From: Hysterium pulicare CBS 123377 | Taxonomy: Eukaryota > Ascomycota > Dothideomycetes > Hysteriales > Hysteriaceae | NCBI GenBank assembly: GCA_000467715.1 | Contig: AJFK01000144.1 | Span: 37,805 to 101,804 of the forward strand | Length of the DNA stretch: 64,000 bases | Direction of reading: 5' to 3' | Shown: piece by piece, positions 9,716 to 20,450 of the stretch | Numbering within the stretch: position 1 is the first letter of the stretch | Layout: each line of letters begins with the position of its first letter | Position numbers and translations under genes: made by a program | Notes under the pieces: model-generated | Seen by the model: only the letters and a program-made list of their open reading frames with translations | What the model was told of the DNA's origin: nothing | Database searches by the model: none

Positions 9716-11778
9716 ATGGATTTCGGCGACGAAGGAAACTCTCCTTGGGGAGGTAATGGTCTTACTTGTGCTTTCAATGCTCAGTCACTGACGCTAACTT
9801 ATAGACGTACCGTCGCGAACAAACTCTAGCCAAAATATCCCCAAGATAGCCCAGGACGACAACTCCCAAGCTTCAGGTTCGTATCACAAACTGTATGCCT
9901 TAGGATGATCTGATAACCTCCAGAATCCCTCGAATCATCTAAAACCACCGCAAGCTCCGTCCCTAATGTTTCCGCCGCTCCACGATCTCCAGCAGGGCGA
10001 GGTCCTCGAAGACGACAATATGGCGCGCAATCCACTCGATTAGAAGCTGTGGATGATCCACTGGGACCACTAGGTGCGCCAACTCCTCCATCAATGGTCG
10101 AAGAGCCTCCGGCGCCGCCGCAGAAAGAGGGGCCCTCCTCGCGGGCAACAAGACCTACAACAGCTGCCTCGACACCTTCCCTTCGCAGTATGATGGACTC
10201 GGTCAATCTCGATGACGATGACGACGAAGCGCCTGTTTCGAGGCCTAGAATACCGCCTCCAGTACAACCTCCGAGTGGTAATGCACCTCAGCGGCAGACA
10301 CAGCCTAGTGTGAGCGTGGAACAGGCAGCCAAGCCAACGTTCCAAATCAGCGTGGGTGACCCACACAAGGTTGGAGATCTTACAAGCTCGCATACGGAGT
10401 ATTCAGTAACCACAACAGTATGATCACTTTTCGCTTGTGTATCTTAAGTAATAAAGCTGACTACTTTTAATTGTGCTAGACTACCTCCAAGGGATACCGC
10501 AGACCCGAATTCACTGTTTCTCGTCGCTACCGAGACTTCCTATGGCTCTATAATCAGCTACATAATAACAACCCAGGAATAATCATACCACCACCGCCTG
10601 AGAAACAAGCAGTGGGTCGATTTGATGCCGATTTTGTCGAGTCGAGACGGGCAGCGCTTGAGCGAATGCTGAACAAAGCAGCGGCACACTCAGTGTTACA
10701 ACACGATGGCGATCTGAAACTCTTTCTCGAGAGTGATGCTTTCAATGTCGATATTAAAAATAAGGAGCGCAAAGATCCAGGACTTGGCGAAAGTAAAGGC
10801 ATGTTCGGCTCTATCGGCATAAATGTGGGCGGTGGAAGCAAATTCGTGGAACATGATGATGTGCGTATCTTGCCCCTTCTCCTATTCAATATGTGTTTAG
10901 AACTGACACCACGAAGTGGTTCCATGACAGAAAAGTCTACCTTGATGCCCTTGAGAACCAACTGAAGGCTCTGCTCAAAGCTACAGATACAGTTGTAGCT
11001 CAACGAAAAGGGCTCGCTGAGGCATGTAGCGACTTTTCTGCCTCATTGCACTCTCTCTCCGCCGTAGAACTCTCCCCGTCCCTCTCGGGTCCTTTGGACA
11101 GTCTCTCCGATATCCAAATCCGTATCCGCGAGCTTTACGAACGCCAGGCACAACAAGACGTCCTTACAATGGGAATTGTTATTGATGAGTACATTCGACT
11201 CATTGGATCTGTGAAAACTGCGTTCCAGCAGAGGCAAAAGGCGTACCATTCCTGGCATACTGCAGAATCGGAACTGCAAAAGCGAAAGACCACGCAAGAA
11301 AAGTTGCTTAGACAAGGTAGATCACAGCAGGATCGGATCAATCAACTTGGCGCAGATGTAGCGGATGCCGAAAGACGAGTCCATCAGGCACGATTGCTGT
11401 TTGAGGACATGGGCCGCTTGATGCGATCAGAACTGGAGAGGTTTGAGAGGGAGAAAGTTGAGGATTTCAAGTCCGGAGTTGAGACTTATCTCGAGAGTGC
11501 AGTGGAGGCGCAGAAAGAGGTATTTAGTGTTCCAGTCCACCTATTTCCGAATATTGTCCTCAAAGTTGCTAACACCTCTCTAGCTTATTGAAATTTGGGA
11601 GACCTACCTCATGCAACTTGACGCGGAAGAGGGAGAAAACTGGGTACCTCCTGCTGGTGTCGTTGCTTCACCAACTTCCGACGCTAAAGGTGCCTTTTCT
11701 GACCGACCTGAGAGTCAAGGTTCTGAATCAACGGAAGCGCATGCTGCGGCTGAGGCGACGAGAGAGATAGAGGAGTAA
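9716..11778 (+). CDS. VPS5: Retromer sorting nexin Vps5 (PX-BAR)
   Basis: Six exons: 9716-9752, 9805-9876, 9924-10417, 10480-10860, 10917-11519 and 11584-11778; 593 residues. The N-terminal 170 residues are disordered and Pro/Ser-rich with an acidic DDDDDE patch. The PX domain (about 180-300) has YRRPEFTVSRRYRDFLWLYN, where the Arg-Arg-Tyr motif binds PtdIns3P, and the PPPPEK loop. The BAR region (about 325-560) starts at WFHDRKVYLDALENQLKALL and is rich in long charged helices. It would pair with Vps17 and the Vps26-29-35 trimer to recycle cargo from endosome to Golgi. The exon 4/5 acceptor is placed at CGAAG before Trp to keep frame; a nearer TTTAG would break it. Confidence 0.93.
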
Positions 11779-12160
11779 ACCTCGCTGTATATATCCTAAT
11801 CCCCGAACTGTAATCCTTCTTCATTTGCATGGTACTCTCACAAAATTGTCACGGCCTCCTTTTCGTCGGTGGAGCAGACTTTCAGCAATAAAGTGTTTTC
11901 TAAAGTTTTAGAGCACCGAATAATATTCTATCAAAGGACCATACCAGGTCAGTTCCCGAACTGTTGCAAGGTGCGCAGAATTACATTATATTCGTTCATT
12001 ATTGACTACTTAACGCCTAGACGTTTCAGTGCCTTGAAGGAGTACTACTTGCTTCGGTAATCCATCAATCGGTCTTTCAAGCCACCTTTGTTTCTTTCCT
12101 CTGTTCTTTTCTCCGAATGCGGCTCAGGCACACGTAAACGTCCTTTTCTATCACCAAAAC
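11779..12160. other. Intergenic, no supported gene
   Basis: AT-rich spacer after VPS5. No upstream exons encoding a CorA N-terminal domain could be seen here. Confidence 0.55.
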
Positions 12161-13063
12161 ATGCGGTCGCGTACAGTAAATATGCTGATCGCATGGATTG
12201 GTAACAGTCTCACGGAAGAAAGTTCTGATAGCCTCACGGAAGAGAGTTGCCTCTCGCTGATGAAGCAAGAAGGGAATTCGATCCGTGAAGAGCCTTTACG
12301 CTTCATCGTAGTTGCAGTTAAGGCATGCGTAAGGTCTAGTTGGAACTTTTATCGCCAGATGAGAGACAGGCTATTAGAAATAGAAAAGGAAGTCGGCATC
12401 ACAAAAGACAAGGATTGGTTGAAAACGCGTGGTTACCTCCATCTATCACACGACTACGACGATATAAATGAAAAACTCTTCACCGCGAAAAACGACCTTG
12501 TAAATGCTCATGCAAGGATTACAAATCTACGAGACTTTATCGCATATTTCATGTTGCTCCTGCAGGAAACCAGACCGCGCCAGAGACAGAGCTTTCCCGA
12601 GACCTTATATAAAGAACGGGAAGTTGAAAAGCAGGTCAAGGATATCACTCGCTGCCTAACCACAAACCTAAACCTACTCACTTCCCTCGAGGCAAAAGCC
12701 CAAGCACAATTCGCCGTCCTCTACACCCTAATGATGCAGCGAGACGCGAAGCTAAACTACGAAGTTGCCATGGCCGCGAAGAAAGACAGCTCGGCCATGA
12801 AAACAATCTCAATCCTGACGCTAGTCTATCTACCCATAACGGCCGTTTCGGCTATCTTTTCTGGAACTGTGTTTAACTTTCAGAATTGGCCGCCGCAAAA
12901 CCAAAATGTGGCGTCTGAGGGTTGGTGGGTGTTTGTGGTTTGTTGTATCTTGGCTACTGTAGTTACGTTCGGGTGTTGGGTGTTTTGGCCGGAGGAGGTG
13001 GGGAGTTTCAGGAGGAAGAAGGATTGGAAGGGAGTTAGGGAGAGGAACGACAAAGAGGCCTGA
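12161..13063 (+). CDS. CorA-like Mg2+ transporter domain protein, short form
   Basis: A 300-residue single-exon ORF. Residues about 60-215 are a long charged helical region (LRDFIAYFMLLLQ, LLTSLEAKAQAQFAVLYTLM) typical of the CorA stalk. Then come KKDSSAMKTISILTLVYLP and two membrane spans, TISILTLVYLPITAVSAIFS and WWVFVVCCILATVVTFGCW, the usual C-terminal pair in fungal CorA-like proteins. The canonical GMN signature is absent between the spans, as in many fungal relatives. The N-terminal cytoplasmic domain is missing. A direct repeat (SLTEESSDSLTEES) sits at the start. It could be a 5'-truncated copy or have an unseen exon. Confidence 0.7.
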   Translation: MRSRTVNMLIAWIGNSLTEESSDSLTEESCLSLMKQEGNSIREEPLRFIVVAVKACVRSSWNFYRQMRDRLLEIEKEVGITKDKDWLKTRGYLHLSHDYDDINEKLFTAKNDLVNAHARITNLRDFIAYFMLLLQETRPRQRQSFPETLYKEREVEKQVKDITRCLTTNLNLLTSLEAKAQAQFAVLYTLMMQRDAKLNYEVAMAAKKDSSAMKTISILTLVYLPITAVSAIFSGTVFNFQNWPPQNQNVASEGWWVFVVCCILATVVTFGCWVFWPEEVGSFRRKKDWKGVRERNDKEA

Positions 13064-14175
13064 AATGAAAAGAATTGATAAGCAGGAAAAACGTTTGAAA
13101 GAGATAACATGGTCGTGCGCAATCAAAGTGAGCAAAGAGGAATTCCGTTGGAGAGTCGAATGTTCAACGGATCGTGTCCCTTGGCAATACTTGGAGGATG
13201 TGCTGGGGCTAAGGGATTTCTCGGCTGGAAGACGGAGGAACGATTGAGCTGTTTTGATGCTGATAGTTGGGCAGGCTGAATGATTCGAGATGTGTAAGTG
13301 ACGGAGGGCGGAAGAGCGGTGGCTGAGGATGACGATGAGGATGAGGAAATATTCGATGGGCAGGGTGGTGTTGAAGCTGAAATACGGTCAGAAGGTTTAG
13401 GAAATATAGTTGCGGGTTTCTGCAGGATCCGCGAGCGATCAAGCACGTTCACCGTTTATCCCCGTTTCTCACTGGATATTGACGAAGATTACACCATTAT
13501 TTTTCACTTGATGTTGGAGATAGCTATGCAAACCATCCAATTACATCATTTAAATCCGTTCATGTCATTATAGAATAGTGGTTCTTGAGTAGCTGTGGCT
13601 TAAACAGTAGGCGGAAGAAAAAGGCATCCACTTAAACTTCATTTCCTTCGCACTTCAAGTGCCCTCCAAGTAACGCTCGCAGAACCACGCGATTACCTTG
13701 GCCAAATAGTTTCTCAACTCGAAGGTTTGTCTTTGAGTGGCTTTATGGTGAAAACCAACTTCGAAATCGGACAGGGAGTTAAAGCACTTTGAGCGAAGCC
13801 GATAGATGCCCAAAAGAAAGATATGATCTGAATTGTAGCACAAGCAAAGGACTTCGGCCGGCTGTGTAGCTTTAGACTATCGAAATAGGTCGGCTTGCCG
13901 AAAAGACGTCCTGTGGCTGATCCCAATCCCGCTTTTAGAACTATCAGGTCTTTAAATACGGAAAACGTCGACTTTGGAACCCCCTCGGCCATGACCCGAG
14001 CGGTGGCTGACGCATGTGGTTGGCGTTGAATGTCGAATGGCCCCTTTTTACGCTCGGAAAGGCAAAACCTCCAACTCGTCTAGTCTGCAAAGAATCCAGT
14101 GTATGGTATTCAGAAGGAGTAATTGCAGTTGATACAAAGAATAGTATTTGGTTAATCTGTATGGCACAGGCATCT
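13064..14175. other. Intergenic, no supported gene
   Basis: A minus-strand ORF of 92 codons (13714-13992) begins MAEGVPKSTFSVFKDL but has no recognisable motif. The other ORFs are shadows or low complexity. Confidence 0.5.
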
Positions 14176-15402
14176 TCACTGATCGCGCGGTGGGCCTGTT
14201 TCCCCGGCTTCTAATTCCGCTAGATCCTTCGGGTCGCTTTGATGTTGTGGTAGGATTGATGGCTGTTGTTGGGCTGCCGCACCTGGAGCTGGATGCTGCT
14301 CGCCGACCGAACCCTGTAGTTCTTGAGGTTCTTGGGTTTGTGCATAATTCACATTTTGTTGATGCATGTTGTTTGCTGTAGCCCATGCAGTTCCATTCAT
14401 CTCTGGGCTCCAGGGTTGCTGTGGCAGTTGCGATGGCGACGCAGCGGGTGATGGCCCGTATGCGCCCTTGTAATCATGCTGGTCGCTTTGAGCTGGTGGA
14501 AGGTTGCCATAGCCTTGCTGATATTGCTGCGGCGAGTACAGCTGTGACACAGTAGGAGCGGCTTGATAATGAGAGGCTTTGTTACGCCGCTTGAGCCGGA
14601 ATATCCAGAACACAAGACCAGCAATGGCTATTAGGGCTATGGGTCCAATGACCACCCCAGCTATCCATGTCTTGCTTTTGGATGGCTGGGGAACCATGGT
14701 TGGGGTTGCCGTTGCGGAGGCTAATTGCGAAGCGGAAGCAGCAGTTGGTGTAGAGACAGAACTAGAAGTTTGCATGCCAACCGTCGTGGCAGATGTTCTT
14801 ATGACAATGTTTGATTCAGTCGTCGTTGCTGCAGCTGACACTGGAATTTCCAAGTAAATGTTATGTTGCGGCTCTGCTGCGCACCCGATCCACAGTGTCG
14901 GATTTGCATCCCCTGGTGTGCTATATATGAAATCGGTATTGCACGAATAGCTGGTTGCAAAGCTAGCACTGCAAATCGTAAATTAGTCATGGGGCATAGA
15001 GTATTAGGATTTTAAAGTCATCGCCCCTACCAATTATAAGACGTACCGCCATAATACATAGTGGAAATGCCTCCGCAAGAAGTTGGAATATAGCACTCGG
15101 GTTCGGTTGGATCACAACATCCGGCGAATGTTGAAGAAAAAGAGAACGTGTAGCCCTTCTCGCAGTCCGTTTCAACGTCTGAAATGACAACATGTTAGTG
15201 TTAATTTGGTAATGAATCGGATCTTGCAGGTGGGCATACAATCGGTGCCTGAGGTGTAGTAACCGATGAAGCCATCTACAGAAGAAGAAGAAGTTGCTCT
15301 GGCGACGATAGGTGCTGCGGTCATAACCGGATCCGACATTTGGTTGGAAAGTACTCCTTGAAAAGAAACAATTGATACTAAGGAAAGAATCGCAAAATGC
15401 AT
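14176..15402 (-). CDS. Single-pass surface protein with Cys-rich ectodomain
   Basis: Exons 15402-15240, 15178-15043 and 14968-14176; 363 residues. It has a signal peptide (MHFAILSLVSIVSFQGVLS) and an ectodomain with about ten cysteines (AGCCDPTEPECYIPTSCGG, SYSCNTDF, LWIGCAAEP). A Ser/Thr-rich stalk follows, then one membrane span (WIAGVVIGPIALIAIAGLVF) with a basic RLKRRNK stop-transfer. The Gln/Pro/Tyr-rich cytoplasmic tail runs about 150 residues. This is the layout of fungal wall-stress or sensor-like glycoproteins (WSC/Mid2-type), though no WSC domain is clear. The second donor (AC|GTCTTA) is weak, but the nearby stronger GTACGT site would break the frame into the transmembrane exon. Confidence 0.78.
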
Positions 15403-16783
15403 TTTCGATTAGAAATGAGGAGTTAAAAAGACTGTAAGCAGAACGCGCCATGGTAGAAGCATGCGAGGATATAAAGCGATAAACTCCGCCCCTTTCGTAG
15501 GATGAGCAACCATGTTTGCGGCACAGACACTTGGGGGCTAAGTCGAGCCAAGCAATGAAGAAAGGGGCACGGTTACACGATGAAGGAGATCAGACTGGAA
15601 TTATTCAAAGCCGCTCTTCTTCGCTGTCATATTCTTTCAACAATACGATTTAATATATAATCCATTCGAACTGGATGTCGGTCGCGAGTAGACGTTGTCT
15701 ACGGAGTTTGGATCGATATAGCGACAGCGCGCAAAGGCCGCACGAATGACTGCTACGTCGTGGCACAGAAACAGTTAAAACGCATGCATATCCTGGGATT
15801 CCGATTCGGACAGGCATCCGATGTCGAATCCAATCATGTACGGAATCGCTACCGGGTCTGAAGGGAAATGTAACTTCGGCGAGGCTGAACAATGCTGTTT
15901 CATCCTTCAGAACTCGGCTCCTGTAGCTCATTGGCGAGCTCCTGCGGAGCTTAGCTTCACCGGCCATCTTGATGAGAGGTAGTATCGACGGGTGAGAGAG
16001 GTATAGAATGGTAGAATAGGGTCTCGTGGGGGCTTTTGGGAGGTAAAGAAGGACAGAAGAACTTGTTGCCAAGATATGTACGGAAATTTAGGTTAGCGGA
16101 ATCCATTTGTCAGCAAATCCTTCAATCCCACTGCAGTGTGACACCGAAACCCACAAGACTTCTCTACTATGGCAGCTGGAAAGACACAAACGACATCGCC
16201 ATCTCTCGTATCGGATCGAAGTTATCGAGCGCAGAAGTGTAGGGTGTTGTTGCTCGTAGCAAATGGCCATTGCCGTTCCACGAAAATCTCGTTGACGATA
16301 CTACGCAAGAAGGATGACTGCCTTCGTGACGAGCTTTGGGCTTCACATACGGTCCCTTCATCAGCCTTACTCTACATAAGTTGTGTGGGACTGCTTAATG
16401 AATAATCTCGTTTACAGTCAACTCATCATCTTCCAACACTCGTTCTTTCCGTATGGCCTGATTCACAACTGACTTTCTAGGAAAAGCTCAGTTATGCAAG
16501 TCAATTGACCTCGCGATCGTGCTAGACAGTCGCTCGCTCTTACATCTTCAAACCCCGAAGTTTCGAACCATGGAAAGCAGTCAAGAAAGGAAGCACTTGG
16601 GTTGAGGATGCACGCATGCTCCTAGCGGCCCTTTCGTTCCTTCCAAGCCTTCAAACCCACCTTCTTTTGACTCCAGCGCTTTTATCTTTCTTCAACAACT
16701 TACTTCTCATACTATTGGTTGACTCTCAACGTCCGATATAGCCTGTACCCCTTTCCCTTCTGTATCAATTTATCTTCCTGATC
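15403..16783. other. Intergenic, one unsupported ORF
   Basis: A 140-codon minus ORF (15650-16072) contains MAGEAKLRRSSPMSYRSR, but I see no domain or splice support. The rest is upstream sequence for the gene at 16784, including a pyrimidine-rich stretch at 16640-16780. Confidence 0.45.
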
Positions 16784-18053
16784 ATGGCTCAACCGTTTCA
16801 GTGGGGAGAAAGGCCATTCGAGAATTGTTTCGATCTCGAAATCGTCAAATACGTTTCACGGCCAATAGGCATCCCTGATCTCCTAAATCCCGAGGATCCT
16901 ACGGCTATTAAAGCCAAACTCGAGGAGGGTCTCCTGCACGAAACGCTCGGACAACTTCGTGGTCTTAGAGATAAGGAGATATCAATCGTCGGCCTTTTAG
17001 CTATGAGGCTCGGATGTCGGATTAGTCGGGAAGACATGGAGTTACTCAAGAAGTCAGTTGCAGGCAGCCAGGATACTTGGGAATACCAAGTGGCGACGGC
17101 GTTTGAAAGATACGAGAATAATGGATCGCCATTGCGCCTCGAGTTCAACCCGCGACCAAAGGAGCAAGAATCCAATGGACTTGACGACGACAAATCGGCA
17201 AACATAGGAGGAGAGTCAGCATCAAAGGGAAAGGGAAAAAGAAGAAGAAGCCAAAGTTGGGGTTCAGATCATGGCTTCGAGCCCGTTCCCTCGTTCGAGA
17301 GGTAATTTATCCAGATCCCGGGGAAGTACTTTTTTCCGTCCCAGATGATCATCGAGATGATTCGTCCCTCACTACGTCCGAAGTATGATAGATGCCTTCA
17401 TCAAACTGATCTGGAGCTGTAGGGAGCGTGCATTAACAATTAAGTCGGACAGGCTGCGGCCATTACCTACAAACGCTTCTCTCGGGAACAACTCAAATAC
17501 ACCTCCAACCGCAGATGCGGATTGTGCTTCGAAAATTGTCGAAAATACATCAGAAGCGTACGGCAAGGGATTACGGTACCACGCAGTAAAGCGGTTCAAT
17601 ACACCTGACGTTTTCTCTGGCCTTACAGTCTTTTATGAGGCTGTGACATTCTGCCATAGCGTAATATTTTACGGGCCAGTTGTATTCAACGCGCCAGCAC
17701 TGTTCCACAAAGGAGTGACGTTCGTTAGGCACGCGGTGTTCATCGTTCCGCCCGTCTTCAAGAAGCGTACAATTTTCAACCAGCCAGCCATTTTCGTCAA
17801 TCCAGCGGACGGTCCCCGGACCTTGAAGACTTTCTACGACCTCCCTACTCCTGGAGATTGGCGGGAACCCCACATGTGGACGTCGACGATGGAACCACGC
17901 AGTGGGAGAAACTTTGATTGTGTTAAATGGTCCTACAGTTGCAGTTGTGGATTCAGTCATTTCTCTGAAGAACACAAGAATCGTGATCGTGATCCTATCG
18001 AGAACCCTCACGCTTCATATACTTCGCATATCGGGCCTGCTGCGAACACTTAA
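16784..18053 (+). CDS. Hypothetical protein with 12 Phe-headed hexapeptide repeats
   Basis: Best model: exons 16784-17301 and 17384-18053, joined in phase 2 (AG|GTAATT to CCGAAG|T), 395 residues with no internal stop; two separate genes remain possible. The first exon (about 172 residues) is an unrecognised globular part (EWGERPFENCF-like start, LRGLRDKEISIVGLLAMRLG) ending in a basic KGKGKRRR tract. The second contains twelve consecutive 6-residue units at 17595-17810, each beginning with Phe and most ending in a beta-branched or aliphatic residue (for example FYEAVT, FYGPVV, FNQPAI). A strict 6-residue period suggests a beta-solenoid. No known family is recognised. Confidence 0.55.
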
Positions 18054-19067
18054 GCTGCTTCGTTTTCGCCTATTTCTCTTGATCTTTTAAATGACCTCAT
18101 CTTTGAGTTCGTGAAGAAGAAGAAGACCAAAGCTGAATGGGGGCCATGATGGCAAGAGGTCATGCTGTATTCGTTTATGGCGATGTCCTATATAGTGGTG
18201 GAATCAAGACACTATTTGTAGCATAGCAAGAGGGTTGTTAATGTGATATGACTGTATTGTATTCCTGCTCCATTCTTGTACGGCGAAGGTCTGGTTTAAG
18301 CCAGGTGACATGAAGTTGGGAGGGTTTGAGAAAGATCCCTACGTGGTATAGTTATGGGGTTGCTGCGGAAGTAAGCTTTAGAAGAGGACACAGAAGGAGA
18401 CGTGTGGAAAGCAAGCATGAGGGTGGTGTTGACAGTGAGCCACAGGGAGGTGGGCGCCGTGTACGTAAGTAAGGGCTTCGATACTTCTCAACAGTGAGGC
18501 AGATCTTGATCACTCGGATACATCACGGAGGCAAAGTAGATAGCACGAGTTTATTCGGAAAGCCCATAAACTTTTATATATTAAGGTAGAAGAAACGCAG
18601 GACAAACATTCGCATGAAATCCAAAAACAACAAATAACACCCATATAAACCCCAGAACCTGTAAAACCCAAAAACACCAAAAACACCAAAAACAAAACAG
18701 AACTTTTATCATGAATCCACCACTAGAGCCCACCCAATGCCAATCCCAAGGCCGCCAGCAACCAATCCAACCACCATCTACCAAAGCAGTAGATGGAGGT
18801 CAGAGAGGTGCCAGCTTGGCCTTGGGATAGCTAAACAACAAACCGGAAAGCCTAACAAACAGGAACAATCAAAGAGAAAAGCGCTTGCCGGGCGCAGAGA
18901 GAGATAGTGGCAAGTACAGACGCCACGGATCCGACTCGAGCTGCGGGAAGGCAGCAGAGAGGAGGTGACGCCTGATAGACGAGTAGAATAGACCAGTAGA
19001 TAAGAACCGACGATTGAGTGTAGGCAGGACAAGACCTTCACGATATCCATCCAGATCCATAGACAGC
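18054..19067. other. Intergenic, no supported gene
   Basis: Convergent 3' flanks. Contains a run of AAAACACC units near 18665-18695 but no recognisable ORF. Confidence 0.6.
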
Positions 19068-20450
19068 TTACTTGTAGTAAGCGGCATCATCAATGGGAGC
19101 AGGAGGGTTGAATGCAGCAGTGCGGGCGCCCGCGTACAGAGGGTTCACACCACGCGGGAGACCAAAGTTGTTTCTGGGAGCGTCAGACCACCTCAGATAT
19201 TTGTTGACCTTCATTGAGCCGCCACCCTGGCCACGGTTGTAGATCGGGGTCAGAACGCGGTCGGCATACAACAGGAACGGGATGTCGGGTTCGCCATTAG
19301 GATGCGGTACCAAGCCCAGACGTCGCCTCTCCTGATACAGCTCGCTGAATCTTCCGTTCGTGATATGGGCCATGCGGTAGGTCTCACAACGTCTGATGAG
19401 ATTGTTCTCATCTTGCAGCTTCCGGTTTCGTTTCAGGGCGTCGCGGAGCGTGTTCTGGTCATCCTCGTGTTGATGCCTGAAGAAGTCGTTCTCTGCTAGG
19501 GCTGTGTCAAGCTTGTGTTGAGTGTCGATTGTATCAATCTTCTTGCTTTGGCCATAGTCATAGGCGTTTCGAATTTCTTGCCTCAGCCACTTGACCTCGG
19601 ATGCGACACGTTCGTATTCGCCGACTTGACGGTAACGCCAGACGTGGTAAACCTCCTTGAGAAAGTCCCATCCAAGACCCAGACGATACCAAAACTCAAT
19701 TGCAGAGAGCAAGGGCCGGTATACGAGCCAGGGAACGAGAATGATCAGCAGTCGGCCACAGAACCTCAAAAGGATGTCGAGCAAGTGCAGGCAGGTGTCC
19801 ATGATTTCATCTCCATGGTCGACGAGATATTGACAAGCTCTATCGAACATGCGTCGTAGATAGTGACAGGCTCCTTCGAACATGCGTAGTAGATATTGAC
19901 AGACCATATATCTTGCTTCTTTCAGGAGATGTCTACGCCATGCCATGAAATTTCGAAGTCGAAAGATGTTCAGCCTGATATGGAAGTTCACCCAGTCACC
20001 GACAACGTTGATGAGACCGTCTGGCCAACCCCAGATCATGTCGTACGTAACGTGGGTATAGATGTAACGACCGACACCGACGAGGAGGAGGATGACCATG
20101 AGGACAGCGAGGATAGGCCAGACGATTTGACACAGGACCAATGCATCGAATGGATTGTGGGACAAATCTTTGAGGGGAGATGTGACGGTATTGACGAAGG
20201 TGACAGAAGAAGTTGGAACTAGGGTACCGATAGCACCAGTACTGGCAACAGTAGAAGTACTGGCAACAGTAGTAGGGCTGGATGAAGAGGTTGTACGGCA
20301 GCATGACTCGCAGGTCTCTGTGAGGACTACGATGACATTCTTGAGAATGGTTGAGGGTGGGGTAGGCTCAAGAGGGAGCGGTGGGGGTGGTAGAGGCACT
20401 GGAGGAACGCCCGCCCACACGAGACGAAGGATTGCCCAAAAGGAAGTCAT
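19068..20450 (-). CDS. Hypothetical multi-helix membrane protein
   Basis: A single-exon ORF of 460 residues from the first ATG (MTSFWAILRLVWAGVPP); the frame extends upstream only with a GTG. A Pro-rich stretch (PPVPLPPPPLPLEP) and a Ser/Thr-rich segment precede a strong membrane span (VWPILAVLMVILLLVGVGRY). A second hydrophobic segment is FCGRLLIILVPWLVYRPLL. Between them are three 11-residue repeats (CQYLLRMFEGA, CHYLRRMFDRA, CQYLVDHGDEI). The C-terminal half is charged and coiled-coil-like, then ends in a Gly/Pro/Asn-rich tail. No family is recognised; it may be lineage-specific. Confidence 0.7.
   Translation of the reverse strand: MTSFWAILRLVWAGVPPVPLPPPPLPLEPTPPSTILKNVIVVLTETCESCCRTTSSSSPTTVASTSTVASTGAIGTLVPTSSVTFVNTVTSPLKDLSHNPFDALVLCQIVWPILAVLMVILLLVGVGRYIYTHVTYDMIWGWPDGLINVVGDWVNFHIRLNIFRLRNFMAWRRHLLKEARYMVCQYLLRMFEGACHYLRRMFDRACQYLVDHGDEIMDTCLHLLDILLRFCGRLLIILVPWLVYRPLLSAIEFWYRLGLGWDFLKEVYHVWRYRQVGEYERVASEVKWLRQEIRNAYDYGQSKKIDTIDTQHKLDTALAENDFFRHQHEDDQNTLRDALKRNRKLQDENNLIRRCETYRMAHITNGRFSELYQERRRLGLVPHPNGEPDIPFLLYADRVLTPIYNRGQGGGSMKVNKYLRWSDAPRNNFGLPRGVNPLYAGARTAAFNPPAPIDDAAYYK
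19818..19917. repeat. 33-bp tandem repeat within the coding region
   Basis: Three imperfect direct copies of a 33-bp unit, anchored by GATATTGACA / GATAGTGACA / GATATTGACA. They encode the three 11-residue amphipathic units of the membrane protein at 19068-20450. Confidence 0.75.

Noticed and set aside
14799-14990. Use of the strong GTACGT donor at 15046 in the surface-protein gene
   Set aside because: It would place the next exon in a frame that ends before the membrane span, whereas the weaker donor four bases on keeps the Cys-rich and membrane segments in one frame.
15650-16072. 140-codon minus-strand ORF
   Set aside because: No recognisable motif, and no promoter or splice support; kept only as a remark in the intergenic entry.
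17571-18011. Antisense 146-codon ORF over the Phe-repeat region
   Set aside because: The strict Phe period of six is on the plus strand; the minus reading shows only its shadow.
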